In this document: positions 48,024 to 57,687 of the stretch, in pieces
How the letters are laid out: each line of letters begins with the position of its first letter
Numbering within the stretch: the first letter of the stretch is position 1
NCBI RefSeq assembly: GCF_000508225.1
Contig: NC_023063.1
Span: 186,001 to 250,000 of the forward strand
Direction of reading: 5' to 3'
Source of the DNA: Ehrlichia muris AS145
GTDB taxonomy: Bacteria; Pseudomonadota; Alphaproteobacteria; Rickettsiales; Anaplasmataceae
Length of the DNA stretch: 64,000 nucleotides
Program-made: the position numbers and the translations under genes
Notes under the pieces: generated by a model
Database searches by the model: none
Told to the model about the DNA's origin: nothing
What the model saw: only the letters and a program-made list of their open reading frames with translations

Positions 48024-49286
48024 ATGTTGAATAATTTTTCTCGTGCTCTTAGGAATGGTGTTAGATTTATACCGTTTTCCCCTTCGAAGGTCTTTGGTGC
48101 TGTACGTACAATATATAGTTATTTTGGTGTTGTGCCACTTCTTAGATTATTGCCTGACTTTGGGATTAATCAAAAAGTTATATGCAGAGCGCAACTTCCA
48201 GTTTTACATAGAAATCAAACATGTAAATATGTGTCAAGTAAATGTCATAAGTTGGGTTTAGAGCTTCAGGGAAACTATGTAATATTTCAGGGAAAAAGAT
48301 ATCCAGTTGTTCCATTAACAGGTCCTGATAAAGAACCGGTTGTAAATGTACAAGGACATAGGTTATATGCTATAAATACTGCTGGAACTAATCATTATAA
48401 GGATTTTGAATCTAAATCAGAAGAAAACAAAGTGTTAGTTGTGGCTTATGATGGTAGAAAATGTGTTGATCCTGTTGTGAAAGGTGATAATAGAAATGTT
48501 TTCTTGAGTACAGAATGCAGTGTTTACCCTTTCTCTTTTTCTGTTAAATCTTATGAAACTGGACAGGTAGAATTTTTTCTTTCTTTCCTTATGTTACCAT
48601 TCAATGTAGCTGGATTAGCTGTTGGATGTATAGGTAGGTTAAGTGCTTCAGTATTACTTGGTATAGCACGATGTGCTAATAGTTTGAGTGGCTATCTTGC
48701 TGAAAAAGTAGATAAAAAAATAATACATGGAAGTTCTGGGGTTTTACCAGATACTAAAAAGCCGTATTTTCTTACATCATTAATATTTTTATTATCTATT
48801 ATTGGAAATAGTTTGACGTGTTGTTCTACGGTTCTTAAAAATGCTGGTAATTTTGCTGAATCTGTAATAAGGGCTCCTAGCGCAATAGCAAATGGTATAC
48901 ATAACAATAATATAAGATGTTTACCAATGATGGCAGGGATAGCTGCTATTAATCAGTCAGCAAAATCATTGTTTTCAGGTCTTAAAGATTCAGGTGTAGA
49001 TTTGGTTAAAACATGTGTACTATGTAAAGCTAGGTTGTGTGGAGATGAAGGAACTTTAAGACAGCATATAAGTGATAAACAGGGGCTTATTCCCGTTCAG
49101 AAAGAAAACAAAGAAGAATCATCACAGGAAGCAAAACAGACTCAGAAGCGAAAGATTAGCCGTCAAGATTTGAACCAAATAGCTCAACTTGGTAGTAAAT
49201 TAAGTGAGGAACTTTTGTGTGGTACAAAGGAAGATATCAGTCGAGAAATAAGTAAACAAAAGAAAACATCTACTAAAGCTGTATAG
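48024..49286 (+). CDS. Hypothetical membrane-associated protein with charged C-terminal tail
   Basis: This is a 420-residue protein that I do not recognise. The N-terminal 170 residues are soluble and basic, with the stretch NYVIFQGKRYPVVPL. Hydrophobic segments lie at about residues 178-215 and 249-268, each rich in Ser, Leu and Cys. Residues 350-420 are highly charged and probably disordered, with QTQKRKISRQDL and a basic end (SKQKKTSTKAV). There are many cysteines. A basic, disordered C-terminus is common among type IV secretion substrates in this order, but that is only a hint. The codon use and long frame support a real gene. It is 155 bases after sdhD and may have its own promoter. Confidence 0.65.
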   Translation: MLNNFSRALRNGVRFIPFSPSKVFGAVRTIYSYFGVVPLLRLLPDFGINQKVICRAQLPVLHRNQTCKYVSSKCHKLGLELQGNYVIFQGKRYPVVPLTGPDKEPVVNVQGHRLYAINTAGTNHYKDFESKSEENKVLVVAYDGRKCVDPVVKGDNRNVFLSTECSVYPFSFSVKSYETGQVEFFLSFLMLPFNVAGLAVGCIGRLSASVLLGIARCANSLSGYLAEKVDKKIIHGSSGVLPDTKKPYFLTSLIFLLSIIGNSLTCCSTVLKNAGNFAESVIRAPSAIANGIHNNNIRCLPMMAGIAAINQSAKSLFSGLKDSGVDLVKTCVLCKARLCGDEGTLRQHISDKQGLIPVQKENKEESSQEAKQTQKRKISRQDLNQIAQLGSKLSEELLCGTKEDISREISKQKKTSTKAV

Positions 49287-49636
49287 TAGTCACATATTAT
49301 ACAATAATTAAGGGAAAGCTGAATTTGTAAACATTATTTGCTGTTACTGATTACAAGAATAAATTTATTGTATATATGATCATTAGAAAATATTTATAAG
49401 TGATATATTGTCAGATAAAACATTTATTAAATTGACACTATAATAAAATATTCTCACTTTTTGAAACTTAGAATATATTTGTTGCGTTATAGCTGCAAGA
49501 GTAAAACTGTTTTATAATTGTCAATAAAATGTGTAAAATTGTAGTATATAAATGGTGCTACTAAATTATTTAATTAAAGTTGAAAATTATAAATCGGTAG
49601 CATAGAAATGGAATTTTCGAAACTAAAGATTTTTTA
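49287..49636. other. Non-coding gap between convergent genes
   Basis: About 350 bases. No repeat, RNA or hairpin terminator was seen. Confidence 0.4.
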
Positions 49637-50446
49637 TTAAGGATCAGTGTTTATGATGTTGTAGTTATGAAATACAGGGTTGTTACCTTTTCCTATTTGT
49701 GGCACTGTCTTTATAGTATTGAGGATATATTGAATGCCTAGATTTACACTCTCTTGTATTGAAATTTTTTGTGACATGAAACTTGCGATGGCTGAGGATA
49801 AGGTACAGCCTGTGCCGTGCAACTCATCATTAAATGTTCTTTTATGTTGGAAGTTCAAGATTTGATCTTTTTCTGTAAGTAAAATATTATTTATAATTTC
49901 TTGATTCATATGTCCACCTTTAATCAAAACATATTTTGTCCCTAATGATTTTATTATTTGACTTGCTTTTATCATATCATTTTGATCTTTTATATCGATT
50001 TGAGCTAATGCTTCTGCTTCTGGTATATTTGGTGTAATTATTGTTGCTTTTGGAATTATATGTTCTATAAAATCAGAAATTGCATTATTATCCATTAGTC
50101 TGAAATTTGATGCTGATACCATTACTGGATCTACAACAATAGGGATATCTGGTAAAGATAGTGCTACTGCCTTTATTGCTTCATAAGATGGTAACATGCC
50201 AATTTTTATGGTATCTATGTTGATGTCAGATAAAACAGCTTCTATTTGTTGCTGGATGATGTGTTGTGGTATGTTATATACGCTGTAAACTTGGGTTGTG
50301 TTTTGTGCTGTTACTGATGTAATGCAGCTTGCAGCATAACATCCTAGTGCAGATATAGTTTTTATATCTGCTTGAATACCAGCACCGCCTCCTGAATCAG
50401 AACCAGCTATGGTTAATACTTTACCTTTGTATTGATACTCAATCAT
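49637..50446 (-). CDS. thiD: Hydroxymethylpyrimidine/phosphomethylpyrimidine kinase
   Basis: This 269-residue kinase phosphorylates the pyrimidine moiety of thiamine twice. It opens with LTIAGSDSGGGAGIQADIKT (about residues 11-30), the ThiD signature. VVDPVMVSAS (about 100-109) and the anion-hole motif ELHGTGCTLSSAIA (about 208-221) with the catalytic base Asp/Cys region are also present. The length is standard. It overlaps the upstream hda-like gene by 8 bases, so the two are one transcription unit. Confidence 0.95.
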   Translation of the reverse strand: MIEYQYKGKVLTIAGSDSGGGAGIQADIKTISALGCYAASCITSVTAQNTTQVYSVYNIPQHIIQQQIEAVLSDINIDTIKIGMLPSYEAIKAVALSLPDIPIVVDPVMVSASNFRLMDNNAISDFIEHIIPKATIITPNIPEAEALAQIDIKDQNDMIKASQIIKSLGTKYVLIKGGHMNQEIINNILLTEKDQILNFQHKRTFNDELHGTGCTLSSAIASFMSQKISIQESVNLGIQYILNTIKTVPQIGKGNNPVFHNYNIINTDP

Positions 50447-51095
50447 TTTTCTCTATTATGGACTTTACAAATGGTATAGTAACACCATTATTATAATAAG
50501 GTAAGTCCCTAACTATGCATTTTACTATATTACTTAAATTTTGAAAGGAACGTTCTGTGTTATTGAGAATATAATTTATAACTTTTAACTCTATGTGTAT
50601 TTGTTTATCGGCAAATAATTTTATAAGCATAATTTTTAATAATTCTTCATCTGGATTGGCTAATTTTGCGTTCATAGTGTGTAATATACGAGATTTTAGA
50701 TCTTTTATATGATAATTGAGTAGTTTTGGAGCTATGGAGGAAGTCATGAGTAATAACTTTTTGTTTTCTTTTATATAATTATAATAATGTAATATCGATA
50801 GTTCGTTATCTATGTTATCTATATCTTCAATGATAAAAGCATTACTATTTGATATTATGTTTCCTATGTCGTTTTTGGTGTTGATTAAATATTGATCAAT
50901 AAACATAGCATTTTTAAGTTTTTGCCATATATGAGCAAGATGGGTTTTGCCTGATCCTGATTTTCCGTATAGAATAAAGGAATTCCATTCTTGATTCATC
51001 AGCATATTGTATGTTGTTTTATTTTGCTCTAACAGTATGTAGTCGTGATAGTGATATGAATAACTATCTTCGAGATTAAATAATGTTAGCTGCAT
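50439..51095 (-). CDS. hda: DnaA-related regulator (Hda-like)
   Basis: This 218-residue protein carries a P-loop (LYGKSGSGKTHLAHIW, about residues 42-57) and a Walker B-like IIEDIDNID (about 92-100), followed by LHTMNAKLANPDEELLKIML (about 140-159), the layout of the AAA+ domain of DnaA. It lacks the DnaA DNA-binding domain, so it resembles Hda, which with the sliding clamp stimulates ATP hydrolysis on DnaA. The N-terminal QLTLFNLED could be a clamp-binding motif, as in Hda (QLxLP). It is the first gene of a unit with thiD. Confidence 0.8.
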   Translation of the reverse strand: MQLTLFNLEDSYSYHYHDYILLEQNKTTYNMLMNQEWNSFILYGKSGSGKTHLAHIWQKLKNAMFIDQYLINTKNDIGNIISNSNAFIIEDIDNIDNELSILHYYNYIKENKKLLLMTSSIAPKLLNYHIKDLKSRILHTMNAKLANPDEELLKIMLIKLFADKQIHIELKVINYILNNTERSFQNLSNIVKCIVRDLPYYNNGVTIPFVKSIIEKND

Positions 51096-51345
51096 TGATT
51101 AATTACCATGATTGTGAGTTTGTTTTAACATTATAATAGTAATATTGTTGCTGCTGCCATGCTAGTAAATTTACATATTATATAAAGGAATTTATAAAGG
51201 TAATCTAATAATCCGGATTGGCAATCTAGACTATAAAGGATTCTTAGTATGTTATTGTATAAATATGTAGGTAGTACAGTCTACTAAACTCATATAATTT
51301 GCAATACTCTGTATAAATGTATAATCATAAATTCGTAAAAATACG
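51096..51345. other. Divergent intergenic gap
   Basis: The region between hda and the rpsD promoter. Nothing recognised beyond the promoter at its right end. Confidence 0.4.
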
Positions 51346-51374
51346 TTGACATATATTGATAAAATTATGATACT
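51346..51374 (+). promoter_or_regulatory. Sigma-70-type promoter of rpsD
   Basis: TTGACA at 51346-51351 is perfect, GATACT at 51369-51374 matches four of six bases, and the spacer is 17. It would give rpsD a leader of roughly 105 bases, in which an S4-binding autoregulatory structure might lie, though I could not trace one by eye. Confidence 0.6.
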
Positions 51375-51484
51375 AAAACCTATGCAGTTTTGTATTTGCA
51401 AGGCTGGGATATTTGTATCATGTTATATTAAAGAGTGTTTTTAGTACTCGTGTGTTGTTTTAAGTTGTTTATAAATAAGGATAT

Positions 51485-52093
51485 ATGGTAATACAGAGAA
51501 AATATAGAGCAAGTCGTAGATTAGGTGTAAGTCTTTGGGGGAGGTCTAAAGATCCATTTAATACAAGAAATTATCCACCTGGTCAGCATGGTAATATGGG
51601 CTATAAGAAGCCATCTGATTTTGGTAAGCAGTTTGCAGCGCATAAGAAGTTTAAGTTTTATTATGCTATAAATAGTAAACAGATGCGTAATATTTTCTTA
51701 AAAGCTTATAAGAAGAGGGGTGATACTGGAGACAATTTTGTTGGATTGTTGGAATCTAGGTTATCGACTGTTTTATATAATTCTGGACTTGTTCCAACTA
51801 TTTTTTCTGCAAGGCAACTAATATCTCATAAGCATGTTTTAGTTAATGGTAAGGCAGTCAATATATCAAGCTATATTGTGAAAGTAGGTGATGTGGTTAC
51901 ATTGAAAGAAAAAGCAAAAAGTTTACCTGCAGTTATTTTTGCATTACAAGCTCAAGAGCAGAAGGTACCCGACTACTTAGAAGTTGATACTCAAGAAAAA
52001 TCTATAAGATATTTAAGAATTCCTAAGTATTGTGAGGTACCATACCCAGCAACTATGGAAGTTAATTTGGTTATAGAGTTCTATTCTAGGTAA
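51485..52093 (+). CDS. rpsD: 30S ribosomal protein S4
   Basis: This 202-residue protein is S4, a primary 16S-binding protein. The conserved N-terminal part includes RNYPPGQHG (about residues 28-36) and the S4 RNA-binding domain is [20 protein letters not shown] followed by [20 protein letters not shown] (about 90-130). The start follows ATAAGG. It stands alone and not in the alpha operon with rpoA, an arrangement seen in other alphaproteobacteria. tRNA-Leu follows within 16 bases. Confidence 0.97.
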   Translation: MVIQRKYRASRRLGVSLWGRSKDPFNTRNYPPGQHGNMGYKKPSDFGKQFAAHKKFKFYYAINSKQMRNIFLKAYKKRGDTGDNFVGLLESRLSTVLYNSGLVPTIFSARQLISHKHVLVNGKAVNISSYIVKVGDVVTLKEKAKSLPAVIFALQAQEQKVPDYLEVDTQEKSIRYLRIPKYCEVPYPATMEVNLVIEFYSR

Positions 52094-52108
52094 TATATAA
52101 TGCAATGC

Positions 52109-52195
52109 GCCCACGTGGCGGAATCGGTAGACGCTGCGGACTTAAAATCCGTTGATCGTAAGATCGTGGGAGTTCAAGTCTCCCCATGGGCACCA
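52109..52195 (+). tRNA. tRNA-Leu (TAA anticodon)
   Basis: A class II tRNA with a long variable arm (TGATCGTAAGATCGT). The acceptor arm GCCCACG pairs with CATGGGC except for one C-A mismatch. The anticodon stem GCGGA/TCCGT frames a loop with TAA. The 3' CCA is encoded (52193-52195), unlike the other tRNA genes in the window. Confidence 0.95.
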
Positions 52196-53091
52196 AGGAT
52201 TATAATTTTGTAATATTCTTTGTATTTTAGGTTGGGTGTTGATTTATAATTACACGTTCTACCTGCTACTAGGTTTTGTTTTTTATGAGCTAAACAAAAT
52301 TAAATTAGGTGTATTTTATTAGCGATTTATGCTGTTTTATTTGTGAGTATTCAGTATTCTTGGTCAGATAACATTGATAGAAAGATTTTTCTTGTAAGTC
52401 TTGCTACGTTATATTTTGCTTTTTTATAATTCAGGGAAGTTGTAAAAGAAAAATTGAACATAGGTATTTTTTGTGTGCATGATTACTTATGTTAATATTA
52501 GTATCGTATAAGTAGATTGTATTTATTTAATCTTGGGAGCACATAAATCTATTCTTAATTCCAAGTAAGTACACTTAATATCTTGTCAATTCAGTGGTTT
52601 TTGTAACAACTCTTTTAATTCTATGGTTTGTTACAGGAATATCCTTTTTATCCTGCTTTGTATAGCTTATTAACATGGAAGAGTATAATTTTTTATTAAA
52701 ATCTGATCATTTTTTGTTTTTTATATGTATAAACTTGGGGTCGTTGAGTTAAAATCTGTGGATTATAGGTATATGTGAATTGACTTAAGAAATATTAGAA
52801 GAATTTATTTTTCTAAACATATATAACAAAGACCAAATCTCTTGTTTCTGTAATTTTTTAGATATGATATAGTTAGTAAGCTAATGCTAAGGTATACAAA
52901 AACATTTATTTTTTCATATAAATGTGTCACAAAAAATCGAGAATCTTTTATTTCTATAAACTTATTATTGAAGTATGAGGTGTGGTTTATACAAATATGA
53001 TAGAGTTTTCCATGAGAATCAAGGCAATGAATAAAAAAATCTTTATATAATAGTCTATGCAAAAAATGCTGAGATAGTATAATGTCTAAAA
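52196..53091. other. Long non-coding gap
   Basis: Nearly 900 bases. A minus-strand frame of 85 codons at 52805-53062 is very AT-rich in content (Tyr, Ile, Asn, Lys), has no recognisable motif and no ribosome site; I do not call it. No repeat was found. Confidence 0.4.
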
Positions 53092-54228
53092 ATGCATATG
53101 CATGAACTGATGAACTGTCAATTTTCTAAGTTAGTTGATAAATATATAACACATGGTATTATTATACTGGTGTGTGTATTGATAGTGTTTATTATCAAAC
53201 CTGTACTTGCTCCATGTTGTACTGCTGCAGTAATGGCTTATCTACTTAATCCATTAGTAGATAAATTACAAAGATTTAAATTATCAAGGCGACTTTCTGT
53301 AAGTATAATTTTACTATCTTCGTTATGTATAATTGTAGCATTTTTGGTGAGTTTCATTCCTATTGCTTATTCGCAGTTGTTGTCACTTGTAAAGTTTCTT
53401 ATAGAACAAATACCGTTAATTCATAAAGATAGTATAATTTCTCTTCTTCAAAAATATAATATAGTTGACTATGAAGAAATATCGAATGCAATAAAGTTGC
53501 CACGATCATCTTTTGAAAATTTATTGCATTACGAAAATATAAAACCTCTTATGGGTATTCTTGAAAGTTTGTTAAAAAACTTAGATGATATATTCTTCGG
53601 TGCGATAAATTCTAGTATAGGCATTAGTTATACAGTTTCTATAATATTAGTTACTCCTCTGTTGCTATTCTATATATTGTGTAATTGGCCATCAATTGTT
53701 GAACATACAAATGCATTGGTTCCTGTCAAATATAAAAGTGCTGCCAAGCTATATGGAGAAAAGATAGATCACGTGATTTCAGCTTATATTAGGGGTCAAT
53801 TGAGTGTATGTTTTATTATGGCTGTGTACTATATTATGTGTTTCAGTTTGATAAAATTAAAGTATTTTTTAATCATAGGATTTATATCAGGTATCATGAC
53901 TTTTATTCCATATGTAGGACCTATTTTTTGTGCAATATTGAGTTTGATTACAACAATGCTACAGTTTAATAGTTGGACGGTATGTGGAATAGTATTAGCG
54001 ATATTTGTTATTGGACAGTTAGTTGAATCAAATATCATTACTCCGCTATTAATAGGAAAACGAGTAGATATACATCCTATATGGATAATCATAGGTATGA
54101 TAACATGTGGATCGCAAATTGGATTTACAGGCATATTATTGTCAATTCCTATAACAGCGATAGTTGGCGTGTTCGTCAGAGCATTTATAACTCATTACAT
54201 GAGTAGTAAATTTTATAATGATACTTAA
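53092..54228 (+). CDS. AI-2E/PerM family permease
   Basis: This 378-residue protein has the layout of the AI-2E/PerM transporter family: two helices near the N-terminus (about 19-52), a helix at about 62-90, a soluble middle (about 95-165), and a C-terminal bundle of four or five helices (about 175-205, 235-300, 305-335, 338-370). Conserved features are AVMAYLLNPLVDKL (about 44-57), GFISGIMTFIPYVGP (about 263-277) and the end GILLSIPITAIVGVFVRAF. Substrates of the family differ (some export signals, some are Na+/H+ antiporters), so none is assigned. The start is uncertain between ATG 53092 and 53098. Confidence 0.85.
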   Translation: MHMHELMNCQFSKLVDKYITHGIIILVCVLIVFIIKPVLAPCCTAAVMAYLLNPLVDKLQRFKLSRRLSVSIILLSSLCIIVAFLVSFIPIAYSQLLSLVKFLIEQIPLIHKDSIISLLQKYNIVDYEEISNAIKLPRSSFENLLHYENIKPLMGILESLLKNLDDIFFGAINSSIGISYTVSIILVTPLLLFYILCNWPSIVEHTNALVPVKYKSAAKLYGEKIDHVISAYIRGQLSVCFIMAVYYIMCFSLIKLKYFLIIGFISGIMTFIPYVGPIFCAILSLITTMLQFNSWTVCGIVLAIFVIGQLVESNIITPLLIGKRVDIHPIWIIIGMITCGSQIGFTGILLSIPITAIVGVFVRAFITHYMSSKFYNDT

Positions 54229-54965
54229 TTGAAAAACTGTGTGTAATAAATATAGAGAAATTGAAATACTTAAAGTACTATTATTTTATAAAGATATGTG
54301 ATTGATTATATAATATTAGGATTATTGATAGTAAAGTATATGAAGAAAGAAAATTTGAAACTTTCAAAATGTTAGTAAGGGTAATTTCTTGCCTTTTTCA
54401 ATTTTGGGTTTTTATATAATGATTATTCAGTTTCATTTTTGAGTTTTTGTTTCAGCAAATAAATTGCGTATTGATTATGGTTGAAATACAAGATTATTAC
54501 CTTTTGGATTTATGATATTGTTTTATAGCGTGGAACACGTAAAATATTGCTTTGTCTTGTATTGGTATTCAATTTAGCATATTAGGTTGAGTTATTTATT
54601 TTATAAATAGGTTAAGTATTGATTGTAGTTTAAAAATAGAAACATTGCCTTTGTCTTGGATGGTATTCAATTGGTATATTGGGCTAAGTTATTTATTTTA
54701 GTAAGTAAATTAGGTATAGATTGTAGTTGCAATGCAGGATCATTATTTTTTGTTTTTGTATATTGTCTTGTAGTGTTGGTAAAATGTAGAATGTTATCTC
54801 TTTATACTGACATTTTTATTACGTGGAACTTGTGTTATGAGTGATAAAACTGTGTAATTTGTCAGATGAAATATTTTTGTGAGAAGATTTGGTTTTTTTC
54901 TATTGGTAGAAATATTGTATATATAAGTGAAGTGATGATTATAGTTTCAAGTAAAAGGTGTTTAT
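54229..54965. repeat. Gap with a diverged tandem duplication (about 99 bp)
   Basis: TTTGTCTTGTATTGGTATTC at 54551 recurs as TTTGTCTTGGATGGTATTC at 54650, and both are followed by similar text (gagttatttattttataaat versus aagttatttattttagtaag, then ttgattgtagtt versus tagattgtagtt). The period is 99 bases with many substitutions. A possible third trace is near 54452 (caaataaattgcgtattgat). The frame at 54656-54844 spans this duplication and is not called as a gene. Confidence 0.55.
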
Positions 54966-55166
54966 ATGAAGTGGAATGATGTTGATAGTATTGCTATTTC
55001 TTTGGAGAACCATTATCCAGAACATGATATATTTAATACTAGATTTACGGATTTGCGTTTAATGGTATTAGGATTGCCGGATTTTGATGATGATAATAAT
55101 GGATGTAACGAAAAAATTCTTGAATCTATACAGTTGGCTTGGAATGAAGAACGTGAAAGTAAATAA
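54966..55166 (+). CDS. iscX: Fe-S cluster assembly protein IscX
   Basis: This 66-residue acidic protein matches IscX from end to end: MKWNDVDSIAISLENHYPEH at the start, RFTDLRLMVLGLPDFDDD (about 26-43) and NEKILESIQLAWNEE (about 48-62). IscX binds IscS and iron and tunes iron-sulfur assembly. It is complete. It is away from any other isc gene in the window, although it usually ends the isc operon. The ribosome site AAAGG is just upstream. Confidence 0.93.
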   Translation: MKWNDVDSIAISLENHYPEHDIFNTRFTDLRLMVLGLPDFDDDNNGCNEKILESIQLAWNEERESK

Positions 55167-55203
55167 AAGATTTTTTTCATTAGTGTGCAATAGGATGAGA
55201 TAG

Positions 55204-56349
55204 TTATTTATTGTATATAAAAGTTAATTCTTGTTTGAAATTTGGAATTACTGTAATTTTCAGAGTGGTGTTATCTTTTAAAACCATTGTGCCATGATAT
55301 GGTTCAGTAATCTGCTTGAATATCTCGTATTGTTGTTGATTTATTAAATCAAATTTCTCTTTGTCTAAAAGGTTACTATCCTCATATATTTTTTGTAAGA
55401 TACTTGAGTAATTTGGATGAGTATCTAACCATGAGGAGTTTAATTGCCAAAATTTTGTAAAGATTCTATTGTAAAATATAATTGATCCATCTCGGTTGTA
55501 TATTGCAACAGCATTGGGAAGGTTATTTAGTAAATTTTTCTGTAAAGTAGTATAATTTTTTAATTCCTGAGTGAAATAATTAAGTCGTGTTATATCTTCT
55601 CCATATCCAATAAATTCAGTTGAGTTGTTAATTGGAATTTCTATCATATTGTATAACTTTCTTTCATTGTTAATTATGGCGTATTGTATTTTTTGACTTG
55701 TTTTATTATTCCTTTGACTAGTAGATTGTATGTTACGATCTATATCTATGTTGAGATTATGTTGTATGAGTTCTGAGTAAAATAGGTTCTGAGTCTTAAT
55801 TTTGGAGTCTTTCCCTCTTTTCCATAATGGATATGGTAAATTGTTTAGTATATCAGTGTAGTTTAATAAATCCTCTTTTAATTTTGTGTTTTCATATTGT
55901 AGACTTGTTATTGATAATTTGTAATTTGTTATATTTTGAACCCAGAGTAATACTCCTATTATTTGTCCGTTATTGTCAATTATACTTTGTCCATAGCAGG
56001 AACAATAAATTTCTGTGTCTTGTCCTTTTAAATCTATAGTGAAGGATTTGTTAACTTTTTTGGTTTCGGTAAATTTTTTTTGTAATTCTTTTGATTCTTC
56101 AAAAAAGTCTGCGAACTCATCAAAAGAATAAAATACGGTGTTGAGTAAGATTTGTAAATTGGGAGAGAATTTTTCTATGCGTCGCTTTTCATCCCAAAGG
56201 TAGAATCCATCTCCTAAAGTTGATAGTAGACTGTTAATAAGGTTATTGTTGTGTTTTAAGGCACAAATATTTACGTTGGCACGATAATAAGCATTAATTA
56301 ATAAACTTAAAACAAATATCAACAAAAAAATGGTAATATAAGTAAACAT
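55204..56349 (-). CDS. DivL-like PAS-domain membrane protein without kinase domain
   Basis: This 381-residue protein starts with one membrane helix (about 4-22), then a PAS-like region (about 35-150) with GDGFYLWDEKRRIEKFSPNL and GVLLWVQNIT, a linker, and a second PAS region (about 275-380) with NLPNAVAIYNRDGSIIFYNR, LNSSWLDTHPNYSSIL and DNTTLKITVIPN. This last part is very like the PAS region of alphaproteobacterial DivL-type sensor kinases (x-WLDxHP). It ends at LTFIYNK, just where those proteins continue into the HisKA and ATPase domains. No kinase sequence lies downstream, and iscX begins to face it after about 37 bases. It may be a real sensor-only protein or a truncated one. It has good coding character throughout. 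Confidence 0.65.
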   Translation of the reverse strand: MFTYITIFLLIFVLSLLINAYYRANVNICALKHNNNLINSLLSTLGDGFYLWDEKRRIEKFSPNLQILLNTVFYSFDEFADFFEESKELQKKFTETKKVNKSFTIDLKGQDTEIYCSCYGQSIIDNNGQIIGVLLWVQNITNYKLSITSLQYENTKLKEDLLNYTDILNNLPYPLWKRGKDSKIKTQNLFYSELIQHNLNIDIDRNIQSTSQRNNKTSQKIQYAIINNERKLYNMIEIPINNSTEFIGYGEDITRLNYFTQELKNYTTLQKNLLNNLPNAVAIYNRDGSIIFYNRIFTKFWQLNSSWLDTHPNYSSILQKIYEDSNLLDKEKFDLINQQQYEIFKQITEPYHGTMVLKDNTTLKITVIPNFKQELTFIYNK

Positions 56350-56390
56350 AATAATATATCTTCTTGACTTGTTATAATTCTAGTAAATTC

Positions 56391-57179
56391 CTACACAAAA
56401 GATGTGTATAAAGACAAATTACCAAGCATTTTGAACCCTAATCTTCTATATAGATTTACAGAAGGCTTCATGCATTGGGCTACGGCATAAGAACAGTTGT
56501 ATTGATTCTTTGCTATTTTTATTCTTTCTAGTACCATTTGACTTGCTATCCCTTTGTTACGATATTCTGGGAGTACACCGTCACTATAAAATCCAACGAC
56601 TTTATCTTGTACATACATTCCACATATACCAACTTTAACGTTATCACACTTTGTTAAAAAAAATTTTAATCTTGAATTATTAATATCATGGTGATTAGCT
56701 AAACCTCTTAAGAAAGTTGCAACTTCATTTTTGTGGCTAAAAAATACACTTGAAGCAATATTATCTAGTTCCAATAATTTTTCTTGACTATTTACAATAT
56801 CTAACGTGATATCTGGTCCTTTTATAGATGGCATAATGTAATCTTTGATATTTGCAAGAGCTTTTTTAGGAAGACTTACACTTATTAACCCTAGTTTTTC
56901 AAGAGCTAGTTTTAATTTTTTCATATGTGAATCTACTGGCCATGTTGCATCGATGTTCCTTTTTTTTAAAAATTCTAAAACTTCTATTATAGCTTGTTCA
57001 TTACATTCGTTTGTTGTACTATCGTGAAAAGCAAAATTCAGTAGAGAGCTGCGGCTATCGTTGATAGTAAGTGTGATATTCTGAAAGTAGTAAATTTCTA
57101 AATTAGATGTTTGTATTGTATGTATCATGTAATTTTTTAAATTACTTGTTACTAAGGAAGAAATGTGTTCATTTGCCAC
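56391..57179 (-). CDS. GNAT family N-acetyltransferase
   Basis: I start at GTG 57179, one base after the pgpA stop (262 residues); the longer frame would run inside pgpA. The C-terminal half is a GNAT domain: VGICGMYVQDKVVGFYSDGV, then the acetyl-CoA loop EYRNKGIASQMVLERI (about residues 204-219), and SVNLYRRLGFKMLG near the end. The N-terminal 120 residues are variable, as in two-domain members of the family. The substrate is unknown. Overlapping organisation suggests it is translated together with pgpA. Confidence 0.8.
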   Translation of the reverse strand: MANEHISSLVTSNLKNYMIHTIQTSNLEIYYFQNITLTINDSRSSLLNFAFHDSTTNECNEQAIIEVLEFLKKRNIDATWPVDSHMKKLKLALEKLGLISVSLPKKALANIKDYIMPSIKGPDITLDIVNSQEKLLELDNIASSVFFSHKNEVATFLRGLANHHDINNSRLKFFLTKCDNVKVGICGMYVQDKVVGFYSDGVLPEYRNKGIASQMVLERIKIAKNQYNCSYAVAQCMKPSVNLYRRLGFKMLGNLSLYTSFV

Positions 57180-57180
57180 T

Positions 57181-57687
57181 CTAAGTACCCATTTTAGCAA
57201 TAATAAATATAGTACATATAGAAGACATAATACCTGCAAGCACATCGTCTAGTATTATGCCAGAGGTGCCAGGTATTTGTTCAATAATATTTATTGGCCA
57301 TATTTTTGTTATGTCAAATATTCTAAAAAATATGAAACTTATAGTAAATATTTTAATGTAAAATAGCGTATATAAAATATTGAATGTTTGAGGTATATAT
57401 TGATAATATCTGAAAAAAATTATAGGAATAGTAAATGCTATTAATTGTCCTATGACTTCATCTATTACAATCTCTTTGGGATCGACTACGTGAGGATGAT
57501 CGAGTAAGTATTTTGGAATTGCAAGCAATCCTATAACAGTTATTAATATAGTAATCAGTATACCAAATAAATTACTGAATATAACGGCAGGTAAAAATAA
57601 TACTGTAGCAAAGCTAGCAACAGTTCCTTGCGCTTTAGCTATATTCCCGCACCCAAACCATGTAGCCACCATTGTATATAATTGCAT
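57181..57687 (-). CDS. pgpA: Phosphatidylglycerophosphatase A
   Basis: This 168-residue membrane enzyme dephosphorylates phosphatidylglycerophosphate to phosphatidylglycerol. It shows ATWFGCGNIAKAQGTVAS (about residues 8-25), KEIVIDEVIGQLIAF (about 72-86) with the conserved Asp-Glu, FFRIFDITKIWPI (about 120-132) and IPGTSGIILDDVLAGIMS (about 138-155), all PgpA blocks. Four membrane helices are likely. It directly precedes the GNAT gene. Confidence 0.93.
   Translation of the reverse strand: MQLYTMVATWFGCGNIAKAQGTVASFATVLFLPAVIFSNLFGILITILITVIGLLAIPKYLLDHPHVVDPKEIVIDEVIGQLIAFTIPIIFFRYYQYIPQTFNILYTLFYIKIFTISFIFFRIFDITKIWPINIIEQIPGTSGIILDDVLAGIMSSICTIFIIAKMGT

Noticed and set aside
49432-49444. 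Promoter TTGACA followed by TATAAT
   Set aside because: The two boxes are almost adjacent, so they cannot form one promoter.
52805-53062. 85-codon minus-strand frame
   Set aside because: AT-driven composition, no ribosome site and no similarity that I know.
54656-54844. 62-codon + strand frame
   Set aside because: It runs across a diverged tandem duplication and starts within a repeat unit.
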